From: Batkoa obscura
Taxonomy: Eukaryota > Entomophthoromycota > Entomophthoromycetes > Entomophthorales > Batkoaceae
Direction: 5' to 3'
DNA length: 64,000 nucleotides
Assembly (NCBI GenBank): GCA_030770535.1
Contig: JASVEC010000006.1
Span: 1,550,001-1,614,000 of the forward strand
In this document: one piece after another, positions 44,867-60,952 of the stretch
How the letters are laid out: each line of letters begins with the position of its first letter
Position numbering within the stretch: position 1 is the first letter of the stretch
Program-made: the position numbers and the translations under genes
Notes under the pieces: generated by a model
What the model was told of the DNA's origin: nothing
The model's database searches: none
The model's input: only the letters and a program-made list of their open reading frames with translations

Positions 44867-45404
44867 TGATGAAGAAATTGGTAAATCTAATCAATTGCTA
44901 AAGTTTATGGATTTGATATGTTGTCCATATTTTTTAGAGCTGGTATATACTATACTAGTTTTTTAATTCAACAATAAAATTCATATTTTGATATCATACC
45001 TTCTCATAATATTGGGAGTATTATTTTGTTTCATTCTTCATAGCAAACAAGCAAGTTGGGTTTATCTTCACCTGAATGGAGATATTTGACTTCTCTAAGC
45101 AATTTGGTTCTAAGTTTCTTGAATTAAAACTTAAGACTTTGCAATCATATTCCTTTAAAGTAAAAGAGACGATAGCTTCATCATTTGTTTGAGCTTTTAT
45201 ACTCTTCAACTCGATAGGGTTTTTCTAAACTAAAATAATAAATTGGAAGTTGCAGTTTATAATTTGTTTAAAATGGCTAATATGGATAATAGATTTTTTA
45301 TTTAGCATAAAAATAAAAAGATATATATGTATATATTTATTTAATTCAATGACCGGAGAATTTTGTTTTATTAATTTAAAATAAGATGTTGAGGGTAGAA
45401 GACA

Positions 45405-45535
45405 TTAAGGTGGGACAAAGTCATATGGTGGGCGGGTTTCACGAAAGTTGATGAAAGAAGCCACTATGAAACCAGCGACACCAGCCATAAAAGTAGGTAT
45501 TAAGGATTTAATAGTATTGTTCTTGTTGTGGGCAA
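45405..45535 (-). CDS. Last exon of a small single-helix protein (unassigned)
   Basis: A minus-strand open stretch ends at 45405 and reads LAHNKNNTIKSLIPTFMAGV, then AGFIVASFINFRETRPPYDF with a final VPP. It has the layout of a small membrane-anchored protein: one glycine-containing helix followed by a conserved-looking polar tail. An AG acceptor is at about 45536. I could not fix the upstream exon. The tail is reminiscent of small mitochondrial inner-membrane subunits, but that is only a guess. Confidence 0.35.
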
Positions 45536-45968
45536 GTCTGTTTTACATGAGTTTCAAGGTTATTAAGTTCTGCCAACAAAATGAGAATTTAAAAAAATAA
45601 AGGAAAGTGACAATACAAATTGTTCCATCAATCACAGCTATACAAGTTCAAATGTGTGTTGATTAACTATTCATTTAAGAATAAAAACTTAAAAGTTAGC
45701 TGTAAATTACAGCAATAAGCGAATTATTGGCTATATAATTTATTATAATTTAACGCATAACTGAACTTTAGCAGTTGTAATTGAAAATTCCAATCTATAA
45801 AGTAGAAAAATTAAGTTATAAAAAGGGAAAGAACATGATTCAGTGATGAAAATAAAAAATTGATTAAATAAAGTGGAGAAATTTAAATTAAAAGACGGAT
45901 AAAAAAATAACACTATTTATCTTTTATCTTTCATTTTATTATTATTATCACGTATATTGTCTATCAAA

Positions 45969-48584
45969 ATGACAAAAACAAAACAAGGTTTGTTTATTAA
46001 AAGCTTTCGATCGACTCGTTATAGATTACTCATATTTTGTCTTATAGATTACATTGTAACTTCATTACCTTACGTTGATGATTATTTTATTTCCGATAAT
46101 AAACAATATGCTGGTGAAATTGAGTTATTTAATAAAGTAAATTATTTTTTTTGGTTATTTACAAAAAACAAACCTAGAGGAAAATTGGTAAATTATTAAT
46201 ATTATTTCTGTAATATATAAAGAGATTAATTCAGTGTTTTCTTTTTTTTTGCTAATATTAAATAGTTGATTTGGTTAAACGGTGGTAAGTTTTAAATTAC
46301 TTTCTATTTGAATAAAAAGTTTTTAGTAACAATAAAATTTTTATTAGGTCCTGGTTGGTAAACTTACAATATAACTTCAACATAATCCAAAAAACTTACT
46401 AAATTTCTATAATCATTCTAACTTAATCAAAACAATAGTACAAGGTAAATTTCATCACCTTAACTCCTCTTTATCTCCGCTCCTCTAACCTTCTTAATTT
46501 TAGTGCTGATGGACCCTTATTAGAAAAAGGTATTTTTGATATGGAACCTAGTTTAAAAGGCGAAAATTATAAAATTAAAACGAGAGAAAATGGATGGCAT
46601 TCTTTTGTAGATGTATTAGCAATTGATCAACCTTTAGGTACTGGTTATTCTAATGGTTTAGATCAATTTTATTCAAAGACAATTGATGAGGTAAGTCAAT
46701 TTTTTCAAACAGAAATATCAATATAAGATTTGAAATTATTAGAAGGGGAATTAATTGTTTTTTGTTAACATTTAGGCAGCGTATTATTTTGAAACATTTT
46801 TAGCTAAATTTTTATATTTATTTCCAGAATATCAAAATAGTGAGGTAAAAATAATACTCTAATACTAGTTTTAATGTTTTGTTTATTTTATTTGTTAGAT
46901 TTATATTGGTGGTGAATCTTATGCTGGTGTTTGGATACCTGCTTTTAGTCATCGATTATTAAATAGAGAGGATAACAAGGTAAAGAATATAATATATCAC
47001 AATATTAGTACATTGACAATATTTTTTAATTATTATTAGTTAAATATTAAAGGTCTAATGATTGGAAATGGGTGGATGGATTCAAAGAATCAGGTAAATA
47101 ACATAATACTATAATATAGAAGATACTCTAATACAATATAATAATAACTAGTATCCAGGAATATTAGACTATGTTAAAAAATACAATGTATTAGATGAAA
47201 GAGATATGGTAATCATTATTTAATTTAATATAAGTATAATAGTATGTTTTGATTTTAAGATTTCATTTATCTTTAGTTAAAATTTGAAGAGATAAGTTAT
47301 GCTTGTTTTAAACATTTAAAGTCAATTACTATGAACCCAATTTCAATACCAGTTTGTGATACTATGTTAAATACTGTTACAGAATTAAGTGATACAGTGT
47401 AAGTTATATTATACTATAGCACAGCATATTAAATAAACATATAATAATAACAAACAACAATACAATACTAATAAGGTAGTAACACTAACATGATGACTTT
47501 ATTTTAATTAGTAAAACGGAAGGCTCTAAAACATGTATAAATTTATATGACAGACGATTAATTGATAATTATCCAGATTGTGGTATGGGTTGGCCGCCTA
47601 ATGTTAATGCATTTCATAGTTATATGTCAGTAAGTAAAAATAAAAACACAATGATACTAATATAATAACACATACAATAATAAATTATAATATACATTTT
47701 ATTAGGAAAAGAAAGTATCCAAAGCATTAAATACTCATCAACCAAAAGGAGGATGGACCGAATGTAACAATAATGTTATGAAATATTTAAAAACAGAAAA
47801 TATCAATTCAACTATTGATTATTTACCTAGTTTATTAGACAAATTAGAAATATTATTATTTGTGTAAATTTAATAATATAAAAATAATATCTATCTATAA
47901 TGCTAATATATTAATATTTTTATTTAATATAGTGGAGATCAAGATATTATGGTGAATTATATAGGAGTAGAATATATGATTAATAATTTAACTAACAGTA
48001 ATATTAATCAACGAGATAAAAAATATATTGGTAATAATAATAATGTAATGGATGGAGAATTATTACAAAATGAAAGTTTATATTATGTTAAATTATTTAA
48101 TGGCAGTCATATGGTATCCTATGACTTACCAGAACAAACTAGTAATTTATTTAATTGGTTTATTAATCGTAATGAAAATCAACAGTTTTTGACAGAGGAA
48201 AAAGGAGGTAAGTATTTGTTTAGTATACGTTATATACCCAATGTTTATTTTTACTTTATTTTTAGTTAATAATTTATTGAGATCAATTAAAAATTTCAAT
48301 TCAAATAACAATAATAATAATGAAGATGGAGGTTTATCAACAATGGATATAAGGTAACTTAGTCATACTCCAAACTAATCTAATTATTATTTATTGATAT
48401 ATCTCTTTGTTATAGTATTATTAGTATCAGTAGTATCACTGTATTATTATTATTATTATTTTTAATCTTTTGGAAATGGAATACCAATCGAAAACAAAGT
48501 CAAGATAAAGAATTATTATTACAAAGAGAAGTGGAAAGTAATTTATCTGAAGATCCAATGGAAGAAGACATTGAATTAAGATGA
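45969..48584 (+). CDS. KEX1: Kex1-type serine carboxypeptidase, ~541 aa, 14 exons
   Basis: Late-Golgi membrane carboxypeptidase that trims C-terminal Lys/Arg after Kex2 cleavage. Exons: 45969-46187, 46266-46284 (19 nt), 46348-46357 (10 nt), 46504-46690, 46776-46844, 46899-46979, 47040-47093, 47152-47208, 47277-47398, 47512-47629, 47706-47863, 47933-48207, 48266-48353 and 48416-48584. The micro-exons build WLNGGPGCADGP. Substrate-domain motifs: YFFWLF, DVLAIDQPLGTGYS. Catalytic Ser is in IYIGGESYAGVW, Asp in FVGDQDIMVNYIG, His in FNGSHMVSYD. A transmembrane helix (ITVLLLLLFLIFW) and an acidic cytosolic tail ending EEDIELR give the Kex1 layout. The oxyanion loop reads GPGCADG instead of the usual GPGCSS-x-DG, two residues shorter. 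Its likely partners include the dibasic-site secreted precursors of this window (inference). Confidence 0.9.
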
Positions 48585-48681
48585 TAATAAAATAAAATAA
48601 AATAAATGTAACAATAAAAAACACGTTAATTTTCAATTATATATTTCACTATATTTTATTCTTTATATTTCTCTATACTCA

Positions 48682-49756
48682 TTATAAATAAAAACAAAAA
48701 AGATCATAACAAAACCAAGATATTGCTGAAGAAAATGATTTTCTTAAACAACGTAATAAAAATCCTTTATAAAACGTATTTATAAATGTCATCTTATTTC
48801 CATTACTTGATTGATAAATATATCTTATTCCCTTTAAAAAATTAGGATATTGTTTTGGTTCCAATTGGACTTTAGTCTTTAAATAATCAAAAGGCTGAGT
48901 AATTCCATTTGCTAATAGTCCACTTGTTACACCTAATTAATTATTAATATATGTTTTGTATAATACTATAATATTATTATTTACCAGCCAACAAATTAAT
49001 TTTGAAATTAGGCGTTTTTCCTTCCCTTTCTTTTTCCCCAAACAATTTGCCAAATGCTACTTTATTATTAAAATAAAAATGAGTATATAATCCAGCATAT
49101 GGTGCATCTCGAATAAAAGTGACTAAAAATCCATTAAAAAACCCCTTAACTCCATTTAATTGATAAATATTTTTGACTGCCCCACGTATTGTTTTAACTG
49201 TTGAGTATTGTTCGCTTTCAATCCTTAATTTGACCATGGTAATTGGGTTGAGTAAGAGTCCTATGCTACCTCGGGCTAAACCCCCGGCAACAAGATTTTG
49301 ATAAGAGGATAAAGTAGTGGGAAGTAACATGTGCTTTTTTAAGTATTCAAAGGTGTAAAAGTATAACCCCATACCAGGTACATTTCTATTATTATATGAT
49401 TGATTAGTTGTGGTAAGTTGATGATGTTTAATAGAAAATTACCTTAATAAAGTAGCGCTTGTACCAGACCATAAACCTAATACACCTTCCATTTTCAAAA
49501 CTCTACGTAAGCTATAGAAGATACGTCTAAAAAGAGGAGATGGTCAATTATTTAGTTGATTAGTTTAAATTAATATGAATACTTACTTATCTTTATAATA
49601 AACATCATTTTGTATTCTTGTTTTTAATAAATCTAAAGGTTGAAATAAAATACAAGTAATAAAACCAGATAAACTACCAATTAATAAAGTTTTATTTTTA
49701 TTAATGGGTTTAATCGTTGTTGTTGTTGTTGAAGTTGTTGTTGCTGTGGCTGCCAT
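48682..49756 (-). CDS. HEM25: Mitochondrial glycine carrier Hem25/SLC25A38, ~301 aa
   Basis: Inner-membrane carrier that supplies glycine for heme synthesis. Four exons: 49587-49756, 49443-49526, 48985-49385 and 48682-48932, in frame throughout. A Thr-rich N-terminus is followed by three mitochondrial carrier repeats: LFQPLDLLKTRIQ with GLWSGT, LLNPITMVKLRIES with GFFNGFLVTFIRDAPYAGLY, and ITQPFDYLKTKVQLEP with FYKGFLLRCLRKSFSSAISW. RNVPGMGLYFYT after the first repeat is a family mark of SLC25A38. The gene ends ~100 bp from the Kex1 gene in convergent orientation. Confidence 0.9.
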
Positions 49757-50016
49757 GATTTATTATATATCCTTTTTTTTTGAATTGATTTTGCGATTGA
49801 GATGGAATTTGATTTTATTAACTTTAAGGGATAAGCGAAATTTGGAAATTGAATTTTTCAATAAAATTCTATTTTTAAATCAAACTCTCAATCCGATTCC
49901 AATAAAAAATCGTCATGCTTGAATAATTTGAAATAAAAGCGAAATCTATCAATTGACATAAAAATAAAGATTCAAGACAAATCGATTTTATTTTATTTTA
50001 AGTTCAATTTAGTAAT

Positions 50017-52905
<2,889 letters not shown>

Positions 52906-53495
52906 GTGATAATTAAGTTTAATATTTTCAACTCATTCATTCAATGATTATCAATATTAAGTTATATTAAATTATTGTATTCTTGTTTTTATTTTCTATC
53001 ATTAAGTAATTTAATTTATTAAATCAATTTATTAAATCAATTTATTATTAATATTAAAAGTTATTTAAGTCCATCTTATTAGTATTTTCATTTATCATTA
53101 AATAATATCAAATTATTTCAATAATTGTATATAATTGGAATTACAAAGAGTTCTATAAATGGAGCAATTTATTATGTTTCTTATATGTTGAAATTGGTGG
53201 ACAAGTTGACAATGAATATTAGAAGAGGGTGCTAAGTATAAGTTTATTAACGAATAAATTCTTTGGAATTTTATTTTAATAAAATAATATAAAATAATCT
53301 CAAGTTTTGAGTTGATGTATTTTTTTGAATCTTTTAAATTGTTTTAAATGAGATTTAGATTACGATTTACCTTATTTAGTCACTTCAACATTTCTTTTTA
53401 AATTCCATGTCAGGATCAAAAATTGAGAATTTCGATAACAAGTTTAAAAAAATTAATTTTTTCTTTACTTTTTAATTTTTAATAATTCTTATGAA
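52906..53495. other. Intergenic, nothing recognised
   Basis: AT-rich, with a short direct repeat AATCAATTTATTA at about 53020-53046. No gene. Confidence 0.4.
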
Positions 53496-54604
53496 ATGAA
53501 AAGGATCAAAAGTAAAAGAGAATTGATATTGAAATGGAAATCAAATCAGGTATATTTAGTTACATTGCATTGTTTTTAGTTGATATTAAGAATAATATTT
53601 TTTAGAATAAAGGACTAGGTTTGAGTTTGAAGAGCGTAGAAGAGAGGGAACTTGAAATAAAAAAAGAAAAGGAGAAAAAGGAAAATGATAATAAGAGCTT
53701 TATTGATTTAAATCTCAAAGAATATAATGAAAAGACAATAAAAGAGGAGAATATTATCAATAAAGGAAATAAAGAAATAAAATTGGAAAATAAAGAAAAT
53801 AAAATAATAATTGAATCTAAGGATAATAAAAAGATTAAGTTACAAGGTAAGTTTCAAGCCATTACTTTATTATTTTTATATTTATTAATAGGTTAGATAA
53901 TAGTAATAATATTAATATTATTAATATCGAAAATGAATTAGGTAAGTTAGGAGTTTATGTTTATATTATTTGCATTTTAACTGATTTTAGAAAATGAAAT
54001 GGATAAAATAAACGATGTGAAATCACAATTATTAGATAATACAGTAAGTAAGAGAATTAAAGAAAGGATAGATGAGGATATAGATGAGGATATAGATAAG
54101 AAGATAAATAAGGACATAAATAATAAGATAAATAAGGATATAGATGATAACATAATTAAAAATGAAATCAACAATACAAACAAAAGTATATCGAATTTAG
54201 ATGAAACTACTATTATTAATGATAAGAATTCATTGCTTATGAAATTAGATGAAACAATGAAACAAATGATCAAAGAAATGAATATTATAAAAAATGAAAT
54301 GAATACTATAAAAAATGAAATAAAAGTCATTAAAACTAATAATAATAATAATGTAGAGAATAATAATAATAATGTAGAGAATAATAAAAATACACTAAAT
54401 GAACAAAGTAATAGTAATAGTATAACAAATCCAGTAATTTTCTTTTATTTAAAATTAATAATACTTATTTAATTTTAGAAAACTATTAAATCCACTCAAA
54501 CAAATTGTACCAACTCATCCGTTACAAACAATACTAATGAAACCCACTTAATGGCTTTAGCAATTAATAATATTTTATTACAAAAAGTAATCCATCATAA
54601 ATAA
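53496..54604 (+). CDS. Unrecognised lysine/asparagine-rich coiled-coil protein, ~302 aa
   Basis: Five exons inferred: 53496-53549, 53606-53846, 53897-53941, 53991-54433 and 54479-54604, in frame throughout. The N-terminus (MKRIKSKRELILKWKSNQNK, then GLGLSLKSVEERELEIKK) looks like a basic helix and may be the only conserved part. The rest is charged low-complexity sequence with I/D/K repeats (DEDIDEDIDKKINKDINN) and a heptad segment (LDETMKQMIKEMNIIKNEMN), then Asn-rich spacers and a short helical end (HLMALAINNILLQKVIHHK). Intron choice in the third and fourth exons is by frame only. The location is probably nuclear, from its basic start (inference). Confidence 0.6.
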
Positions 54605-54655
54605 TATAAATAATATAAATAATATAAATAATATAAATAACACAAATAAATAATA
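54596..54655. repeat. AATATAAAT tandem repeat
   Basis: About five tandem copies of a 10-bp ATAATATAAA-type unit just past the stop codon of the coiled-coil protein. Confidence 0.7.
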
Positions 54656-54720
54656 AACTAATAATTTATTAATAGTTAAAAAATCATAAAAACTGAATCA
54701 AAGAAAAAAGAAGGATTAAT

Positions 54721-55245
54721 TTAAGAATTGATTTGGTTATGTAACCTTTGAAATTGAATAGCTCTTAATTTACGTTTTCTTAATATTATAAAGATAAGGG
54801 TGATTAATAGACTGATGAGTAATAAGGTCTAAATTAAATGAAAATAAAAAGTTAGTAAATATGAAATTAAATAAATAAATAAAACTATTGTTGTCAATAT
54901 ATTGTTATTATATTGTTATACTATTAACCTTACTTGAAAACTAAAAAATGAAATTTTTTCAAAATAAATTTCTTCAGGACAAATATTAAAATGATGGGTA
55001 ATCTCACTGTTGTTAGGATCTAATGGATCTTTAATTGTACACTCATACCATTGCTGTAATTTTACAAAACCAGAGCAATGTAACTGAGTTTTCTAAAATG
55101 GTTAAAAAAAAAGAATTATTAGGTTGGAATTTTATAATGAGACGAATGTAAAAGACAAACTTACTTTGTCTTGTTCAGTACATGGCACACATAATCCAAT
55201 TGGTGTACAATTTAATTCATTCCAATTTGTTGTTGGGAGAGACAT
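54721..55245 (-). CDS. JTB-like single-pass membrane protein, ~115 aa
   Basis: Resembles the jumping-translocation-breakpoint (JTB) family. Three exons: 55165-55245, 54934-55092 and 54721-54828, each a whole number of codons. The luminal part carries the cysteine pattern of JTB (CTPIGLCVPCTEQDK, LHCSGF, WYECTI, NICPEE). A transmembrane helix (TLLLISLLITLIFIIL) and a short basic tail (RKRKLRAIQFQRLHNQINS) follow, matching the RQRQLD...VRKQIES tail of animal JTB in layout. No cleavable signal peptide is evident, unlike animal JTB. Animal JTB is linked to TGF-beta response and cytokinesis; its fungal role is unknown. Confidence 0.7.
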
Positions 55246-55427
55246 GTTAAGTTTTTGTAATAAATTAATAAAAATAAGAAAAATAAAAGAATAAAAATTT
55301 CAATATTAAGAATAACAAGTTGATTTCAGTAATTAAGCCAATAAAATTGAAAGTGATTTAGTTTAAGCAAATTGATGATTCTATTAAATGATTGAATTTT
55401 ATAAAATATGATTTTATTAATTAAAAG

Positions 55428-55776
55428 ATGTTGAGGTTTTTAAGAATTCATACAAGTTACTTTAGTACCAATAAAATATTAAAACATACTAATCCTTTGG
55501 TAAGAAATATTTAAATAACAATAATAACAAGCAATAAAACAGAGATCTAAATCAATAAAAATACAAATGACGCAGTAATAAGTAGTTTAAAACATAAATT
55601 TATTCATTTTCATTTATTCAGGGCTTACCAAAAAAAGGAGAAAAAGTAGCCCCAACGTTTAAAACCAGAGTAGAGAAGATTAAAATACCCAATGTTAAAA
55701 ATATAATAGCTATATCATCTGCAAAAGGAGGGGTTGGGAAATCAACTACTACTGGTAAATTTTAATTTCTAAATTA

Positions 55777-55853
<77 letters not shown>

Positions 55854-56927
55854 TTATAGATGATTCTAATTTTTCATTTAGTTAACTTAGCTACCGTATG
55901 TAAACAATTAAATTTAAAAGTAGGTATATTGGACGCTGATTTATTTGGTCCTTCAATACCAAAATTGATGAATTTATATGGTGAACCGGAATTGGATAAA
56001 AATGGTAAGTTATAATTCTATTTATTATATTAATATATTGTGTATCTGTATTTGTATTATGTGTTTTGTAATTTGTATGAGATTTATGTTTATATTTGTG
56101 TCATTAGGTAGTATGATTCCTTTAGTTAATTATGGAGTTCATTGTATTTCAATGGGAAATTTAATTGATGAAGAACAAGCCGTTGTTTGGAGGGGTATGA
56201 TGGTAAATTTATACTATATATTAATATTATTTCTAATTTATTCATGTCTTTATTTATTTTATTTTAAAAAGGTTATGAAAGCTTTACAACAGTTAATTTA
56301 TCAAACAAAATGGCCTGAATTAGATATATTATTTATTGATATGCCACCAGGTACTGGTGATACTCAATTAACTATTTCTCAATTAGTTCCATTAAATGGT
56401 AAGATTATTTGAATAGTAATAATTGATTATTATTATAATATTAATTGAGGTGTTTATTTATTTATTTATTATTTTATAGGCTCAATAATAATTTCTACCC
56501 CTCAAGATATTGCTTTAATTGATGTTAAAAAAGGTATAAAAATGTATGAAAAAGTGAATGTTAAGGTGATCTCATTTTCTCACCCATTTCCATTTACTCA
56601 TCTCATTAACTTTCTTCTCATTCTTTATAGATATTAGGTATTTTACAAAATATGAGTCAATTTGAATGTCCTAATTGTAAATCAATTCATTATATCTTTG
56701 GTAAAGATGGAGTTAAAACATTAGCATTAAATAAAAAACTACAATTATTAGAAGATTTACCTTTAAGTATGGAAGTAGCTAAATTAGCTGATAAAGGTAC
56801 TCCAATTACAATAGTTAATCCAGAAAGTTTTGAAACTAAAATTTATAAAAATATTATGGAAAAAGTTTGGAAACAATTGAATAATGAAGGGGATAAAAAG
56901 ATAGAAAATAAAAAAATACAAATATAA
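55428..56927 (+). CDS. IND1: Iron-sulfur assembly P-loop ATPase Ind1/NUBPL, ~310 aa
   Basis: Mitochondrial Mrp/NBP35-class ATPase that delivers Fe-S clusters to complex I. Seven exons: 55428-55499, 55622-55754, 55882-56004, 56108-56202, 56272-56398, 56480-56565 and 56631-56927. Exon 1 encodes a basic presequence (MLRFLRIHTSYFST). Then KGGVGKSTTTVNLA (deviant Walker A), ILDADLFGPSIPKLM, NYGVHCISMGNL, VVWRGMM, FIDMPPGTGDTQLTISQ, STPQDIALIDVKKG, and the cluster-binding CPNC with HYIFGKDG. Presence implies that this fungus keeps respiratory complex I, since Ind1 is lost with it. Intron 2 holds a long AAT microsatellite. Confidence 0.93.
55783..55850 (+). repeat. AAT trinucleotide microsatellite in an intron
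   Basis: More than 20 tandem AAT units inside the second intron of IND1, likely length-polymorphic. Confidence 0.9.
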
Positions 56928-56996
56928 CTTAATAATTATAATTATAGTTGTAATAATAAAATGATTCTTTTTATTTCTTTTTTTATTAATAATAAT

Positions 56997-57040
56997 TTCA
57001 ATTTTAATTTTAATTTTAATTTTAATTTTAATTTTAATAC
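56997..57040. repeat. AATTTT hexanucleotide array
   Basis: About seven tandem AATTTT units in the short convergent gap between IND1 and the Hse1 gene. Confidence 0.85.
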
Positions 57041-57064
57041 AAAATAAAATAAAAATTTAATTTA

Positions 57065-59198
<2,134 letters not shown>

Positions 59199-60136
59199 AA
59201 TGGAGTTGAATAATAGAGGCTATTTATATATACAATAGAAACTATGGAAATTTAAATAAAAGTAATCAAATAACAAATGGAAAATTAATTTTTTTTCGCT
59301 TCAAGTGTTTTTGTTATTTTTATATCATCATTCAATTTTTCTAAACCTAGGTTTGTTGATATAGTCAATTACCTCACTTTTTAATTAATAATTCATCTTT
59401 CATTGGTTCAATTTATACCTAATAACTTGAACTTAATTACTACTGCAACTCTATTGTGATCTATTTAACCACTTATTTAAGACTTAACCATTTCAAATTA
59501 TAGAAATATTAATAAATAAACTATAGAAAAATAAACAAATAAACCATTTAGTCTAAAAATTCATGCAAATTAAATCACAATAAAATTGCTATAGTTGTAT
59601 TCAAGAACTCTAATTAAATTTGTAGCTTGGCATTCAACTTGCTTAGATTTTAATAGCTATTTTATTTTAATTGTCCGCTTGGCATTGGATAATTTTTTTA
59701 CTAATCTGTTAAAGTATCCGATGAATACTCTAGTTTTGATTCCACAATATTTTTTAATTTAGCTATATTTATTATATAATTTTGTTATTGTCTGTATAGA
59801 GTGGGTTGTTCATTGAGGATTACTAATAGACCACTTGTTTATTTGAATTAATAATCCGTTTTGATTTTTATAATAACAATAAAGACAACTTAAGAAAATA
59901 ATAGAAACTTTCTAATATTTTATTGTTTTTTTGTGTATAAAATATATATGCAAGTGTTTTTAAATAAGTAAGCATAATAATCAAATTTTATAATTTGCTT
60001 TTATTTTGATTATATGGGGATGTATTTTTTTATCTAATAATTTACTAATAATCTTTCCGTTCAAATAGCGCTTAAAAAATGGAAAAAATAATGAAGCCAA
60101 AAAAAACACCCCTAAATATTAAGAGAGAGTAAGTTG
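59199..60136. other. Intergenic with one MITE
   Basis: Upstream region of HSE1, then AT-rich DNA and a MITE at 60012-60119. Nothing else is recognised. Confidence 0.5.
60012..60119 (+). mobile_element. MITE copy, left of a regulator fragment
   Basis: Forward copy with left edge ATATGGGGATG and right edge CACCCCTAAAT. The flanks share ATTTGCTT on the left and, in reverse complement, ATATTGCTT on the right. Confidence 0.92.
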
Positions 60137-60535
60137 TTAAGCAATATTTAACAAATCTAAATAGAAAGTTGCAGTATATAAATTATAATGTGGTAAAGCC
60201 AAAGCGAGAAGTTTTGATTTTGCCAGTACTATAGCCGAATCAATGAGCTTAGTGTATTCTAAATTTCTATTCTTTGAAAGAAATAATAAACAGTGGTATA
60301 AGATAACAATCATAACGTGGGATATATAACCTAAGGGCATTTTTAATATGTACTTTAATAGACTCAAGGCGCTAGTAACTAATAAACTAGTATAGGTTTT
60401 GGGTATTACTTCAGTAGTAAAATAAAATAATTTTAAAGAAAACGTAAAAAATTTAAAATAGTAACATAAACAATGACTTTGACAAACATAAATATCTAAT
60501 AGGTTTAGATACAAATCATTTGTAATTATTAACAT
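60137..60535 (-). pseudogene. Fragment resembling the C-terminus of a Zn2Cys6-type regulator
   Basis: An open frame of 132 codons with strong hydrophobic/helical character (TSALSLLKYILKMPLGYI, SHVMIVILYHCLLFLSKN, DSAIVLAKSKLLALALPHYN). The pattern of helices resembles the C-terminal half of the fungal-specific regulator domain, but there is no DNA-binding region or linked upstream exon. It lies between two oppositely oriented MITEs (60012 and 60703). It may be a gene remnant; a complete short membrane protein is the alternative. Confidence 0.35.
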
Positions 60536-60702
60536 TAAACTTACAATTAATCTTTGGTATTTATTAAAACTTCTTGTAAATTCACTAATAATCAGTTGAA
60601 TATTAAATTGACATTTTTCAAAATTAGCTAATTTCCAACTATTTGCATTTTAATTAATATGATTTTATTAAAATGACATGAAAAATCTTCGAAAAAACTA
60701 TT

Positions 60703-60809
60703 ATATGGTGATGTTTTTTTTGGTTTCATCACTTTTTCATTTCCAAGCGTTATTTGAGTGGAAAGGTTATTATTAGTAAAATTATTAAACAAAAAATACA
60801 TCCCTATGT
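60703..60809 (-). mobile_element. MITE copy, right of a regulator fragment
   Basis: Reverse copy with left edge ATATGGTGATG and right edge CATCCCTATGTA. The core has a short internal duplication (TTATTATTAGTAAAATTATT). Confidence 0.9.
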
Positions 60810-60952
60810 ATTCTTTGCTAAAAAAAGTAATAGTATTTGATTGGAGTTCAACTTTTTTTGACTAAACTAAAATGAACCATATAAGGAACAATATAAAAAG
60901 TATAAAAGGTATAAAAGAGGGCTTGCTTGGGTTCAAAAACAAATATTAAAAA

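Noticed and set aside
45021-45209. 62-codon minus-strand frame upstream of the leucine-rich-repeat fragments
   Set aside because: Could be their N-terminal part, but no F-box or usable intron links it.
60927-60940. GGTTCAAA-type word suggesting a tRNA T-arm
   Set aside because: No matching acceptor stem, D-arm or anticodon arm around it. No tRNA was found anywhere in the window.
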